Shown here in pieces: positions 1-6,528 of a stretch of 12,157 nucleotides of DNA. How positions within the stretch are numbered: position 1 is the first letter of the stretch; each line of letters starts with the position of its first letter. Made by a program: the position numbers and the translations under genes. Origin of the DNA: Methylocystis sp. (lineage in GTDB: Bacteria; Pseudomonadota; Alphaproteobacteria; Rhizobiales; Beijerinckiaceae); contig JALRFG010000042.1 of assembly GCA_023253795.1 (NCBI GenBank), positions 1-12,157 on the forward strand, given 5' to 3'. The notes under the pieces were generated by a model. The model made no database searches. It saw only the letters and a program-made list of their open reading frames with translations, and was not told the DNA's origin.

Positions 1-695
1 TGACAGAGGACGAAAAACGTCTGACGGCCTTTCACGAAGGCGGTCATGCGCTCGTGCAACTCACCATGCCGGGAGCCATGCCGATCCATAAGGCGACGAT
101 CATCCCGCGCGGTCGTGCGTTGGGTATGGTGCAGGGTCTACCGGAACGTGATCAGATCTCGCAGAACTACGAACAACTCATCGCGATGCTCGCCATCGCA
201 ATGGGCGGTCGCGTCGCTGAAGAGCTGATATTTGGCCACGAGAATGTGACCTCCGGCGCGGCGTCGGACATCCAGCAATGCACGCGCGTGGCGCGGGCGA
301 TGGTGACGCAGCTTGGCTTCTCGGACAAGCTTGGCACGGTGGCCTATGCGGAACCGCAGCAGGAACAGTTCCTGGGCTATTCCGCCAGCCGGCCGCCGGC
401 TCTGTCGGAGGCGACGCAGCAACTGATCGACGCCGAAGTGCGTCGCTATGTTCAGGACGCCTATGACACAGCGACGCGTATTCTCACCGAGAAACGCGAG
501 CAGCTTGAAATCCTCGCCAAGGGGCTGCTCGAATTCGAGACGCTCAGCGGCGATGAAATGAAAGGGCTGCTCGAGGGAAAACGGCCGGTGCGTGAAGACG
601 CATCGACAACGCCGCCGCCGCGCGGCACGGCCGTGCCGACCACCGGCGCCAAACCAGAGCCGGATGTCGGCGGCATGCAGCCGAACCCGGTTTGA
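1..695 (+). CDS. ftsH: ATP-dependent zinc metalloprotease FtsH, C-terminal part (5' end outside window)
   Basis: FtsH is a membrane-anchored hexameric AAA+ protease that extracts and degrades membrane and short-lived soluble proteins. Only the peptidase domain and tail are in the window; the reading frame is open from the first complete codon at position 3. The zinc motif HEGGH is encoded at 33-47. The expected third metal ligand, Asp, lies in SGAASDI (codon 267-269), 74 residues after the second His, close to the E. coli spacing. The GGRVAEELIFG and MVTQLGFSDKLG segments are also typical. The AAA module lies upstream of the window. After the helical end (ETLSGDEMKGLLEGK) comes a Pro/Thr-rich, probably disordered tail ending in PNPV, as in other alphaproteobacterial FtsH. 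The stop TGA (693-695) is followed 8 nt later by a strong terminator, so the transcript probably ends here rather than continuing into glmM. Confidence 0.97.
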   Translation, partial: TEDEKRLTAFHEGGHALVQLTMPGAMPIHKATIIPRGRALGMVQGLPERDQISQNYEQLIAMLAIAMGGRVAEELIFGHENVTSGAASDIQQCTRVARAMVTQLGFSDKLGTVAYAEPQQEQFLGYSASRPPALSEATQQLIDAEVRRYVQDAYDTATRILTEKREQLEILAKGLLEFETLSGDEMKGLLEGKRPVREDASTTPPPRGTAVPTTGAKPEPDVGGMQPNPV

Positions 696-703
696 TCCAA
701 CAG

Positions 704-733
704 AAAGCCCGGCGACATCGCCGGGCTTTTTTT
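704..733 (+). terminator. Rho-independent terminator of ftsH
   Basis: A perfect inverted repeat pairs 704-715 (AAAGCCCGGCGA) with 718-729 (TCGCCGGGCTTT), giving about 11 stable base pairs and a four-base loop, followed by a run of seven T (727-733). It starts 8 nt after the ftsH stop. The stop codon of the convergent arsC gene lies in the end of the T run, so the structure could also serve arsC, although the opposite strand has only a short A/T tract. Confidence 0.92.
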
Positions 734-1121
734 ATGATTTTCGGACGGCGGCGATCAGCTCGTTAACGACCTCAGCCGGACGACACAGCGCGGCGCTGTC
801 GCCGATCGACACAATTGGCCGCTCGATCAGGATCGGATGTTCGGCGATCGCGGCGTAAAGCGCGTCGTCAGTCACGCCAGGCTGATCAAGGCCAAGCTCC
901 TCATAGGGCGTTCCGCGTTTGCGCAGGATCTCGCGGAGGTTCCGCCCCATGCGTTTCAGCAATGTCTCCAGCGTTTTACGATCTGGCGGATCCTTGAGAT
1001 ATTCGATCACTTTCGGCTCGAAGCCCGCCTCTCTCAGGGCCGCCAGCACTGTGCGCGAGGTGCCGCAGGCCGGATTATGATAGATAATCGCCTGCGCCGA
1101 TGCCTGTGTTTTTTGATCCAT
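732..1121 (-). CDS. arsC: Arsenate reductase, glutaredoxin-dependent ArsC family
   Basis: The 129-residue product closely resembles the E. coli plasmid R773 type ArsC, a cytoplasmic enzyme reducing arsenate to arsenite with glutathione and glutaredoxin. The active-site segment HNPACGTSR places the catalytic Cys at residue 19. The three Arg residues that bind the oxyanion in the family are present: R67 (EILRKRG), R101 (LIERPIV) and R114 (ALCRPAE). I chose ATG 1121 over an in-frame TTG at 1142 because GGGAG lies 8 nt before the ATG and the longer form adds only seven residues. A possible -10 (TATATT, minus strand of 1147-1152) gives a short leader. No arsR, arsB, acr3 or arsH is visible, so this is a solitary copy; such genes may act on arsenate or be annotated YffB-like/ArsC without a proven arsenic role. 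Convergent with ftsH, divergent from glmM. Confidence 0.93.
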   Translation of the reverse strand: MDQKTQASAQAIIYHNPACGTSRTVLAALREAGFEPKVIEYLKDPPDRKTLETLLKRMGRNLREILRKRGTPYEELGLDQPGVTDDALYAAIAEHPILIERPIVSIGDSAALCRPAEVVNELIAAVRKS

Positions 1122-1258
1122 TTTCCTGTCTCCCCGCCGCAAGGTTAATATAAACCAAGTTCAAAACAATGACCTGCACGCCGGCGGCGCGACCCTGAAA
1201 ATGCCCGTTTTTGTGTTAAAGCAGAAGAATATTTTTCGTGATACGGGGATCTATTTCC
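1122..1258. promoter_or_regulatory. Divergent promoter region of arsC and glmM
   Basis: This 137-bp gap separates two divergently read genes and must hold both promoters. For arsC a TATATT -10-like hexamer is visible on the minus strand (1147-1152) within GGTT-AATATA-AACC (1143-1156), a short imperfectly spaced palindrome, but no clear -35. For glmM an A/T-rich segment with TATTTT (1230-1235) lies 24 nt before the ATG, again without a convincing -35. The ribosome-binding site of glmM is GGGGA about 9 nt before its start. Confidence 0.4.
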
Positions 1259-2605
1259 ATGAGCCGCAAATATTTCGGCACCGACGGCATTCGCGGTCGC
1301 GCGAATGAAAAAATCACGCCGGAACTGGCCCTCAAGATCGGTCAGGCCGCCGGTCTCATTTTCCATAATGGCGAAGGCCGCCATCGCGTCGTGATCGGCA
1401 AGGACACCCGCCTCTCCGGCTATATGATCGAATATGCGCTGGTCGCCGGCTTCACCTCCATCGGCATGGATCCGCTGCTGGTTGGCCCGATCCCCACGCC
1501 TGCCGTCGCCATGCTGACGCGCTCGCTGCGCGCGGATATCGGCGTGATGATCTCCGCCTCGCATAATTCCTACGAGGATAATGGCATCAAGCTGTTTGGT
1601 CCGGACGGACACAAACTTTCCGATGACATTGAGCTGGAGATCGAGAAGCTTCTCGACTCCGATCTGACACGCAAGCTCGCCGGCTCGAACGATCTGGGAC
1701 GCGCGCGCCGCATCGACGATGCGCAGGCCCGCTACATCGAATTCGCCAAACGCACGCTGCCGCGTCATCTCACACTGGAAGGCCTGCGGATCGTGATCGA
1801 CTGCGCCAATGGCGCCGCCTACAAGGTGGCGCCCGAAGCGCTCTGGGAGCTTGGCGCTGAAGTCATCCAGATCGGCGTGGAGCCGAACGGATTTAACATC
1901 AACAATAATGTTGGCTCGACGCATCCCGGCGCCCTGCGCGCCAAGGTGCGCGAATTGCGCGCCGATGTCGGCATTGCGCTGGATGGCGACGCGGACCGCG
2001 TTATCATGGTCGACGAAAATGGCCAGGTGATCGACGGCGATCAATTGATGGCGGTCGTCGCCTCAAGCTGGGCGCAGCAGGGATTGCTGTCCAAGCCCGG
2101 CCTGGTTGCGACAATCATGTCGAACCTGGGTCTTGAACGACATATGTCCTCGCTTGGATTGACGCTGGAGCGTACGGCGGTCGGCGATCGTTATGTCATC
2201 GAGCGGATGCGTCAGGCGGGGTATAATGTCGGCGGCGAACAGTCGGGCCATGTCATTCTTTCCGACTATTCGACGACAGGCGATGGGCTTGTCACCGCGA
2301 TGCAGGTTCTGGCGGAAGTGAAACGTCAGAACCGTCGCGTCAGCGAAGTCTGTCATTGCTTCGAACCGCTGCCGCAAATTTTGCGCAACGTCCGCGCCCA
2401 GAAACGCGCGCTGGAGAAAGATACGGTCGTGAGCGCGATCAAGGATGCGCATGAGAAGTTGAACGGCAACGGCCGCCTGATCGTGCGCGCATCCGGCACC
2501 GAGCCGGTGATCCGCGTGATGGGCGAAGGCGACGATCCCGATCTCGTCGAAACGCTTGTTTCGCAGATTTGCCATGCGCTGAAGGAAACGGCGGAAGCCG
2601 CGTAA
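1259..2605 (+). CDS. glmM: Phosphoglucosamine mutase GlmM
   Basis: GlmM interconverts glucosamine-6-phosphate and glucosamine-1-phosphate, supplying UDP-GlcNAc for peptidoglycan and lipopolysaccharide. The 448-residue protein has the family's normal length and all four signatures: the N-terminal FGTDGIRG, the phosphoserine loop ISASHN with Ser101, the Mg-binding DGDADR at 242-247, the sugar-binding GGEQSGH at 325-331, and the phosphate-binding RASGTEP at 410-416. ATG 1259 is preferred to an in-frame GTG at 1238 because homologues begin with [10 protein letters not shown] and a GGGGA ribosome-binding site fits it. It is the first gene of a probable two-gene unit: xseA starts 7 nt after its stop. 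In many alphaproteobacteria glmM directly follows ftsH; here a terminator and an oppositely oriented arsC intervene, so glmM probably has its own promoter. Activity requires phosphorylation of the active-site Ser. Confidence 0.98.
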   Translation: MSRKYFGTDGIRGRANEKITPELALKIGQAAGLIFHNGEGRHRVVIGKDTRLSGYMIEYALVAGFTSIGMDPLLVGPIPTPAVAMLTRSLRADIGVMISASHNSYEDNGIKLFGPDGHKLSDDIELEIEKLLDSDLTRKLAGSNDLGRARRIDDAQARYIEFAKRTLPRHLTLEGLRIVIDCANGAAYKVAPEALWELGAEVIQIGVEPNGFNINNNVGSTHPGALRAKVRELRADVGIALDGDADRVIMVDENGQVIDGDQLMAVVASSWAQQGLLSKPGLVATIMSNLGLERHMSSLGLTLERTAVGDRYVIERMRQAGYNVGGEQSGHVILSDYSTTGDGLVTAMQVLAEVKRQNRRVSEVCHCFEPLPQILRNVRAQKRALEKDTVVSAIKDAHEKLNGNGRLIVRASGTEPVIRVMGEGDDPDLVETLVSQICHALKETAEAA

Positions 2606-2612
2606 ACACAGC

Positions 2613-4166
2613 ATGAGCGCGGAATTCGACGCAGCAGAAACGACGTCCGGCACCAACGCGCCGGAAATCAGCGTTTCCGAACTTGCGCAGGCGCTCAAAC
2701 GCACCGTCGAAGATCGCTTTGGCCGCGTGCGGGTGCGCGGCGAAATATCGAATTATCGCGGTCCGCATTCGTCCGGCCACGCCTATTTTTCGCTGAAAGA
2801 CGCCAATGCGCGGCTCGACGCCGTGGTGTGGAAAGGAACGCTTCAGCGTCTGCGCGCCCGTCCGCAGGAAGGGCTTGAAGTCGTCGCCACGGGGCGCATC
2901 ACCACCTTCCCCGGAAAATCCGCCTATCAGATCGTCATCGAGGCGATGGAGCCGGCCGGCGTCGGCGCGTTGATGGCGTTGCTGGAGGCGCGTCGCAAGC
3001 AATTCATCGCAGAAGGTCTTTTCGACGAAAGTCGCAAGCTGGCGATTCCGTTCCTGCCGCGCGTGATTGGCGTCGTCACCTCGCCGACCGGCGCGGTGAT
3101 CCGCGACATTCTCCATCGCATCAACGAACGCTTCCCCTGTCGCGTCATCGTCTGGCCGGTGCGCGTGCAAGGGGAAACCTCGGCGGCGGAAGTCGCAGCG
3201 GCGATCCGCGGCTTTAACGCCCTGCCTACAGATGGCGCGATCCCGCGTCCCGATGTGCTGATTGTCGCACGCGGCGGCGGCTCGCTCGAAGATTTATGGA
3301 GCTTCAACGAAGAGATCGCCGTGCGCGCCGCGGCCGACAGCCAGATCCCGCTGATCGCCGCCGTCGGTCACGAAACCGACTGGACGCTGATCGATTTCGT
3401 CGCCGATCTGCGCGCGCCAACGCCGACCGGCGCCGCCGAAAAAGCCGTGCCGGTGCGCGCCGAATTGATCGAACATCTCGCCAGCCGCGCACGACGCCTG
3501 ACAGCGGCGACAAGCCGCGCCATGCATGAACGGCGCAATCGTCTGATCAGTCTCGCCCGCGTGCTGCCGGCGCCGACAAATTTATTGGCGACTCCCCGTC
3601 AACGGCTGGACCGCGCCGGCGAACGGCTGACGACTAGCCTGCGTACGCGTCAAGACGCACAACGTCTGCGGCTGGCGCGCGCAGCGAGCCTGCTGGCGCG
3701 ACATTCGCCACAGGCCGAGCTGGCGCGCACGAAAGAAAAACTGCACGGCCTCAAAGCGCGACTGACGCAGGGGCTTCAGGCGCGCGTCGCGCTGACGCAA
3801 CGCGAAAACGCTCATGCGGCGCAACGATTGGCGAGCCTTGAGGCGCGCCTGTCGCGCGCTCTCACGCAAACGCTCGACAAGCGTCGCGAAAAGCTGGCGC
3901 GTCTGACGCGATTGCAAGAGTCGCTCAGCCATCATGCCGTGCTCATGCGCGGCTTTGCGCTGGTGCGCGACGAAAGCGGCGCGCTGGTGCGCTCGATTGC
4001 TCAGGCGCCGTCAGGCGCAAGACTTAATATTGAAGTTTCGGATGGCCGCATCGCTGCCCGCGTGGATGGCGCGGTAGAGCCCTCCCCTACGGACGCCAAA
4101 TCAGCGCCACGGATCAGGAAAACGCGCGGCGGCTCTTCGGGCGGCGGGCAAGGCTCGCTATTCTGA
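2613..4166 (+). CDS. xseA: Exodeoxyribonuclease VII large subunit
   Basis: XseA is the catalytic subunit of exonuclease VII, which degrades single-stranded DNA from both ends together with several XseB subunits. An N-terminal OB-fold (about 18-115, with [11 protein letters not shown] and HAYFSLKD) binds ssDNA. The catalytic domain (about 145-280) contains [11 protein letters not shown] with D165, [12 protein letters not shown] with R220, and VGHETDWTL with H253 and D256, matching residues reported as essential in E. coli. A long Arg/Ala/Leu-rich helical region (about 285-450) is the coiled-coil stalk that binds XseB. The protein is 517 residues, longer than E. coli XseA (456), because of extra helical sequence and a Gly/Ser-rich tail ending in QGSLF. 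The start is 7 nt after the glmM stop with no strong Shine-Dalgarno, suggesting translational coupling. xseB is not in the window. Confidence 0.97.
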   Translation: MSAEFDAAETTSGTNAPEISVSELAQALKRTVEDRFGRVRVRGEISNYRGPHSSGHAYFSLKDANARLDAVVWKGTLQRLRARPQEGLEVVATGRITTFPGKSAYQIVIEAMEPAGVGALMALLEARRKQFIAEGLFDESRKLAIPFLPRVIGVVTSPTGAVIRDILHRINERFPCRVIVWPVRVQGETSAAEVAAAIRGFNALPTDGAIPRPDVLIVARGGGSLEDLWSFNEEIAVRAAADSQIPLIAAVGHETDWTLIDFVADLRAPTPTGAAEKAVPVRAELIEHLASRARRLTAATSRAMHERRNRLISLARVLPAPTNLLATPRQRLDRAGERLTTSLRTRQDAQRLRLARAASLLARHSPQAELARTKEKLHGLKARLTQGLQARVALTQRENAHAAQRLASLEARLSRALTQTLDKRREKLARLTRLQESLSHHAVLMRGFALVRDESGALVRSIAQAPSGARLNIEVSDGRIAARVDGAVEPSPTDAKSAPRIRKTRGGSSGGGQGSLF

Positions 4167-4616
4167 TTATTCGAACCCCATCTGAAACGCGACGACTCTG
4201 CGATCCATCGGACCGGTCGGCAGATAACAGAAGGCGTTGGTGGCGAGCGGCCCTTCCTTGCAATGGCCGTGGTCCGTATTCCACTCATAGCCGTGATCGG
4301 TCATGCAGGCGGTGATCTTCTCGCTGATCAGCTTGGGATTATCGCGACGCTCAAGCGGAAAATCGCGCTCCACTTTATATTCGCAATCGGTGAGCAGCGT
4401 TTTCTGGCCTTCGAAATAGCGTCCGCCGACGGTGCTCGTCGCAAACATCATTTGCGTCGCCAGAATAAAAGCCAGCCCTGCCGCCAGCGAGATTTTGCCA
4501 CGCAAAGGCGTTTTGAAGAAATGCAGGTCCAGCAAGGACAGCAGGCCAATCGCCACGAGGGCGCCGCCGATCAAAATCGTGAAAGGCGCAAAAAAAGGCG
4601 CGATGCCCTCGTTCAT
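4167..4616 (-). CDS. Hypothetical two-helix membrane protein with four-Cys C-terminal domain
   Basis: I do not recognise this 149-residue protein. Two hydrophobic segments are clear, at about 9-30 (ending LLSLLDLHFF) and about 42-60. The remaining ~85 residues are polar and hold four Cys (78, 104, 119, 130) spaced as disulfide pairs would be, which suggests that the domain is periplasmic. ATG 4616 is supported by GGAG 8 nt upstream. Its stop TAA (minus strand of 4167-4169) directly abuts the xseA stop TGA (4164-4166), leaving no intergenic base. It is divergent from the exported protein gene at 4737. The hydrophobic pattern and good ribosome-binding site make it more likely real than the overlapping plus-strand frames. 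Nothing in the sequence indicates a biochemical function. Confidence 0.75.
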   Translation of the reverse strand: MNEGIAPFFAPFTILIGGALVAIGLLSLLDLHFFKTPLRGKISLAAGLAFILATQMMFATSTVGGRYFEGQKTLLTDCEYKVERDFPLERRDNPKLISEKITACMTDHGYEWNTDHGHCKEGPLATNAFCYLPTGPMDRRVVAFQMGFE

Positions 4617-4639
4617 GTCATTTTCTCCGCAGCCGACCG

Positions 4640-4674
4640 CCCTAATAAATTAGGGGGCGGCGCGCCAGCGGCAA
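4640..4674 (-). promoter_or_regulatory. Candidate promoter with overlapping palindrome upstream of the 4167-4616 gene
   Basis: On the minus strand TTGCCG (4669-4674) and TAATTT (4647-4652) form a -35/-10-like pair with a 16-nt spacer. The -10 lies inside a perfect inverted repeat, CCCTAAT-AA-ATTAGGG (4640-4655), placed about 25 nt before the start codon. This could be an operator that blocks the promoter. The -10 matches the consensus only weakly, so the promoter call is tentative; the repeat itself is exact. Confidence 0.35.
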
Positions 4675-4736
4675 GTCGCGTCGCCCGCCTTGTCGCCGCG
4701 CCCTGAAAGACGCGGTTCACTCTACGGGACGAAAAT

Positions 4737-5201
4737 ATGCGCAGATATCTCGCCGCAAGCCTCGCAATCGTGAATTTTCTCGCCGCCGGGCCCGCTTCGG
4801 CCTGTCTGCTCGGTTGTCGACCGGGCGATGAAGACGCCCGCTCGGTGATCGCGCATCTTGTCGCCAAACGATTCAGCCCACACTACACGCTCCTCACCTA
4901 CGAAACGACGCGACGCGCCGATTTCGACATGATCGTCGGCGAAGTGCGCGGATATGAAATATTCTTCCGGGCGCAGGTGCAGTTCCCGGACGGCGCCAAT
5001 CTCGATTGCGCGCCGGATACGCCGAAGCGCGCCGCCGATTGCTCCAATGACGGCTATTTCTCGCTGATCCGCGACACGCGCCCGATTCCGGGCCGGCAAT
5101 ATATCGAGCCCGGCGGCGTGCGGACGTTTGATGAAGATCTGCGTTTCGCCGAACGCAAGGATGGCTGGAAAGGCCCGGACGGACAAATTTATACGCCCTG
5201 A
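4737..5201 (+). CDS. Hypothetical exported protein with signal peptide
   Basis: I do not recognise this 154-residue protein. It begins with a clear Sec signal peptide: MRRYLA, a hydrophobic core, and a likely signal peptidase I site after PASA (residue 22), with Cys23 as the first mature residue. The -3 to +1 residues ASAC lack the Leu of a canonical lipobox, so lipoprotein processing is uncertain. The mature part is polar, with Cys at 23, 27, 91 and 102, and ends in KGPDGQIYTP. It has no membrane segment. ATG 4737 is preceded by GGGA about 8 nt upstream. A same-sized minus-strand frame (4722-5186) covers it, but only the plus frame has a signal peptide and a ribosome-binding site. The gene precedes pal by 166 bp and may be envelope-related, but this is only context. 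Confidence 0.75.
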   Translation: MRRYLAASLAIVNFLAAGPASACLLGCRPGDEDARSVIAHLVAKRFSPHYTLLTYETTRRADFDMIVGEVRGYEIFFRAQVQFPDGANLDCAPDTPKRAADCSNDGYFSLIRDTRPIPGRQYIEPGGVRTFDEDLRFAERKDGWKGPDGQIYTP

Positions 5202-5211
5202 CCGGGCGTTT
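5193..5211 (+). terminator. Weak candidate terminator of the 4737-5201 gene
   Basis: ACGCCC (5193-5198) pairs with GGGCGT (5204-5209) around the loop TGACC, which includes the stop codon TGA (5199-5201). Only three T follow. The stem is short and there is no real T run, so termination would be inefficient. Confidence 0.3.
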
Positions 5212-5281
5212 ACCGTCTGTTAACCAATTAAGCCTTTATTAGGCAAATAACGATTTCGCACAAATGTCATGCAAAACGGCG

Positions 5282-5308
5282 ACCTTGAATCAAGGTTGAC
5301 GGAACCTT
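5282..5308. promoter_or_regulatory. Overlapping inverted repeats upstream of pal
   Basis: Three half-sites form two mutually exclusive palindromes: ACCTTG-AAT-CAAGGT (5282-5296) and AAGGTT-GACGG-AACCTT (5292-5308). The centre of the first carries GAATC, a GANTC site of the kind methylated by CcrM in alphaproteobacteria. The cluster lies 60-86 nt before the pal ATG, where an operator or a leader RNA switch would be placed. I found no convincing -35/-10 pair nearby. The role is unknown. Confidence 0.4.
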
Positions 5309-5367
5309 CGTTTAACCCTGCGCGGATAGGACTGTCTCCAGTTCGAGGCCACAACAGGAGTAATCCC

Positions 5368-5916
5368 ATGCTGTTTGCAACATGCGCGCGTCGCATCGCC
5401 GTCGCTGTCGCCCTGACGGCGGCTATGGCTCTTGCCGGTTGCGCCAAAAACCCGGCGGATGATCTGGCCGATGGTCTTGGCGGCGGTGCTGGCGGCGTGG
5501 GTGGACGCAACGGACGTGGCGGCATCGAGCGCGGCGGCGTCGGCGCGCCGGGCAGCAAGCAGGAGTTCGCCTCCAGCATCGGCGACCGAGTGTTTTTCGA
5601 CAGCGATTCCACCGAACTCTCCAGCGAGGCGCAGGCGACACTCGACAAGCAGGCGGCATGGCTGAACCAATATCCACGCTACAGCTTCAGTCTTGAGGGC
5701 CACGCCGACGAGCGCGGCACCCGTGAATATAATTTCGCCCTCGGCGCGCGCCGGGCGGAAGCCGCCAAAAATTATCTCATTTCCCATGGCGTCGCCGCGA
5801 ACCGTATCCGCACCTCAAGCTTCGGCAAGGAACGGCCGGTGGCGACCTGCGATGACATCTCCTGCTGGTCGCAGAATCGCCGCGCCGTCACCGTTTTGTC
5901 GGGCGGCAATTCCTGA
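5368..5916 (+). CDS. pal: Peptidoglycan-associated lipoprotein Pal (OmpA_C domain)
   Basis: Pal is an outer-membrane lipoprotein whose periplasmic domain binds peptidoglycan; with TolQRAB it drives envelope constriction at division. The signal peptide ends in the lipobox LAGC with Cys25 to be lipidated. A Gly-rich linker (about 35-63) precedes the OmpA-like domain (about 68-177), with the hallmark EGHADERGT (110-118) and LGARRA (125-130), which hold the Asp and Arg that contact meso-diaminopimelate, and a CDDISCWSQNRRAV end with a Cys161/Cys166 pair. I chose ATG 5368 because AGGAG sits 7 nt upstream and it starts at the signal peptide; the same frame extends upstream to 5269 but those 33 residues are not signal-like. 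At 182 residues it has normal length. tolB and cpoB, its usual neighbours, are not beside it, so it is either relocated or a second copy. Confidence 0.95.
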   Translation: MLFATCARRIAVAVALTAAMALAGCAKNPADDLADGLGGGAGGVGGRNGRGGIERGGVGAPGSKQEFASSIGDRVFFDSDSTELSSEAQATLDKQAAWLNQYPRYSFSLEGHADERGTREYNFALGARRAEAAKNYLISHGVAANRIRTSSFGKERPVATCDDISCWSQNRRAVTVLSGGNS

Positions 5917-5935
5917 TTTTTGACTGAAACCCTCA

Positions 5936-5966
5936 GCCCGGCCATTGGCGCCCCTTGCGCCCGGGC
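5936..5966 (+). terminator. GC-rich hairpin downstream of pal, without T run
   Basis: GCCCG (5936-5940) pairs with CGGGC (5962-5966), enclosing a second stem GGCGC (5947-5951) / GCGCC (5957-5961) with loop CCCTT. It lies 20 nt after the pal stop and about 40 nt before tRNA-Trp. The missing T run means it is a stable mRNA 3' end at best, not a standard intrinsic terminator. Confidence 0.3.
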
Positions 5967-6007
5967 CGCGGTTGCGGCATTGAAGACCCGTTCCTTACGG
6001 GACATGC

Positions 6008-6083
6008 AGGAGTGTAGCTCAACTGGTAGAGCACCGGTCTCCAAAACCGGGGGTTGTCGGTTCGATCCCGGCCACTCCTGCCA
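6008..6083 (+). tRNA. tRNA-Trp (anticodon CCA)
   Basis: A complete 76-nt cloverleaf can be drawn. The acceptor stem AGGAGTG (6008-6014) pairs with CACTCCT (6073-6079). The D stem is GCTC/GAGC (6017-6020, 6029-6032). The anticodon stem CCGGT/ACCGG (6034-6038, 6046-6050) carries the loop CTCCAAA with anticodon CCA at 6041-6043. The T stem GTCGG/CCGGC contains one G-T wobble and the loop TTCGATC. The discriminator is G6080, the known identity base for tRNA-Trp, and the 3' CCA (6081-6083) is encoded. A small inverted repeat (CCCGT/ACGGG, 5987-6001) lies in the 5' leader. In many alphaproteobacteria tRNA-Trp precedes secE-nusG; that context is not seen here. Confidence 0.97.
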
Positions 6084-6193
6084 TTTAAATCAATCAATTA
6101 GATAAAAACCAAGCCGCAACGCCGCGCTGCCTTCTCTTTGCGCGCAGGACCATCCGCTGGCCCGATCCCCTCGAAATGCGCTAAACTCGCAGG

Positions 6194-6499
6194 ATGCGAC
6201 GCCTAACCCTCCTCTTTACGCCGCTGCTGATATTGCCGCTCTCCGCCCCGGCACACGCCGCTACGCCCTGCGTCGCGCATAAGCATGGCGCGCGCGCCGT
6301 GCATTTGTGTGGAAACAGGGTTGAGGCCTTTGATCATCGTCCGAAAAGAAATTATGCGCGCACGGATCAACATGCGCCGACCGCCGGATCGTCGCAGCAT
6401 CCAGCAAAAAAATGGGAAACCCCGGCAAGCCCGCATGCCGGTCATCATCTGATGCGGCGCAGAACGCCGGGCGAGCCGATCCCCTCCCCCGAGAGCTGA
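6194..6499 (+). CDS. Small hypothetical exported protein, His-rich
   Basis: I do not recognise this 101-residue product. It has a textbook Sec signal peptide: MRR, a Leu-rich core, and a likely cleavage after AHA (residue 22). The mature ~79 residues are basic, low in hydrophobics and rich in His (nine) with two Cys (26 and 39), and end in PIPSPES, probably largely disordered. ATG 6194 has only AGG directly in front, too close to act as a Shine-Dalgarno. Instead TAAACT (6182-6187) resembles a -10 element and would place the transcription start at or beside the A of the ATG, so the mRNA could be leaderless; the -35 is poor. A minus-strand frame (6203-6562) covers the same bases without signal peptide. 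The gene is supported mainly by its signal peptide. Confidence 0.55.
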   Translation: MRRLTLLFTPLLILPLSAPAHAATPCVAHKHGARAVHLCGNRVEAFDHRPKRNYARTDQHAPTAGSSQHPAKKWETPASPHAGHHLMRRRTPGEPIPSPES

Positions 6500-6512
6500 C
6501 GAACGATCAGCT
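6494..6512. terminator. Weak convergent hairpin between the 6194 gene and the methyltransferase
   Basis: AGCTGA (6494-6499, containing the stop codon of the upstream gene) pairs with TCAGCT (6507-6512) around a seven-base loop. It sits between two convergent genes, where a shared terminator is expected, but neither strand has a proper T run after it. Confidence 0.3.
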
Positions 6513-6528
6513 GAATTTCCCGCGCAGA

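Noticed and set aside
1145..2044. Long minus-strand open frame (about 299 codons) antisense to glmM
   Set aside because: It lies opposite a certain gene, starts without a ribosome-binding site, and shows only the composition expected of a mirrored GC-rich codon pattern.
4722..5186. Minus-strand frame of the same length as the exported protein gene
   Set aside because: No signal peptide or ribosome-binding site, whereas the plus frame has both.
5269..5367. Upstream in-frame extension of pal by 33 codons
   Set aside because: The downstream ATG 5368 has AGGAG at ideal spacing and begins directly with a lipoprotein signal peptide; the extension would bury it.
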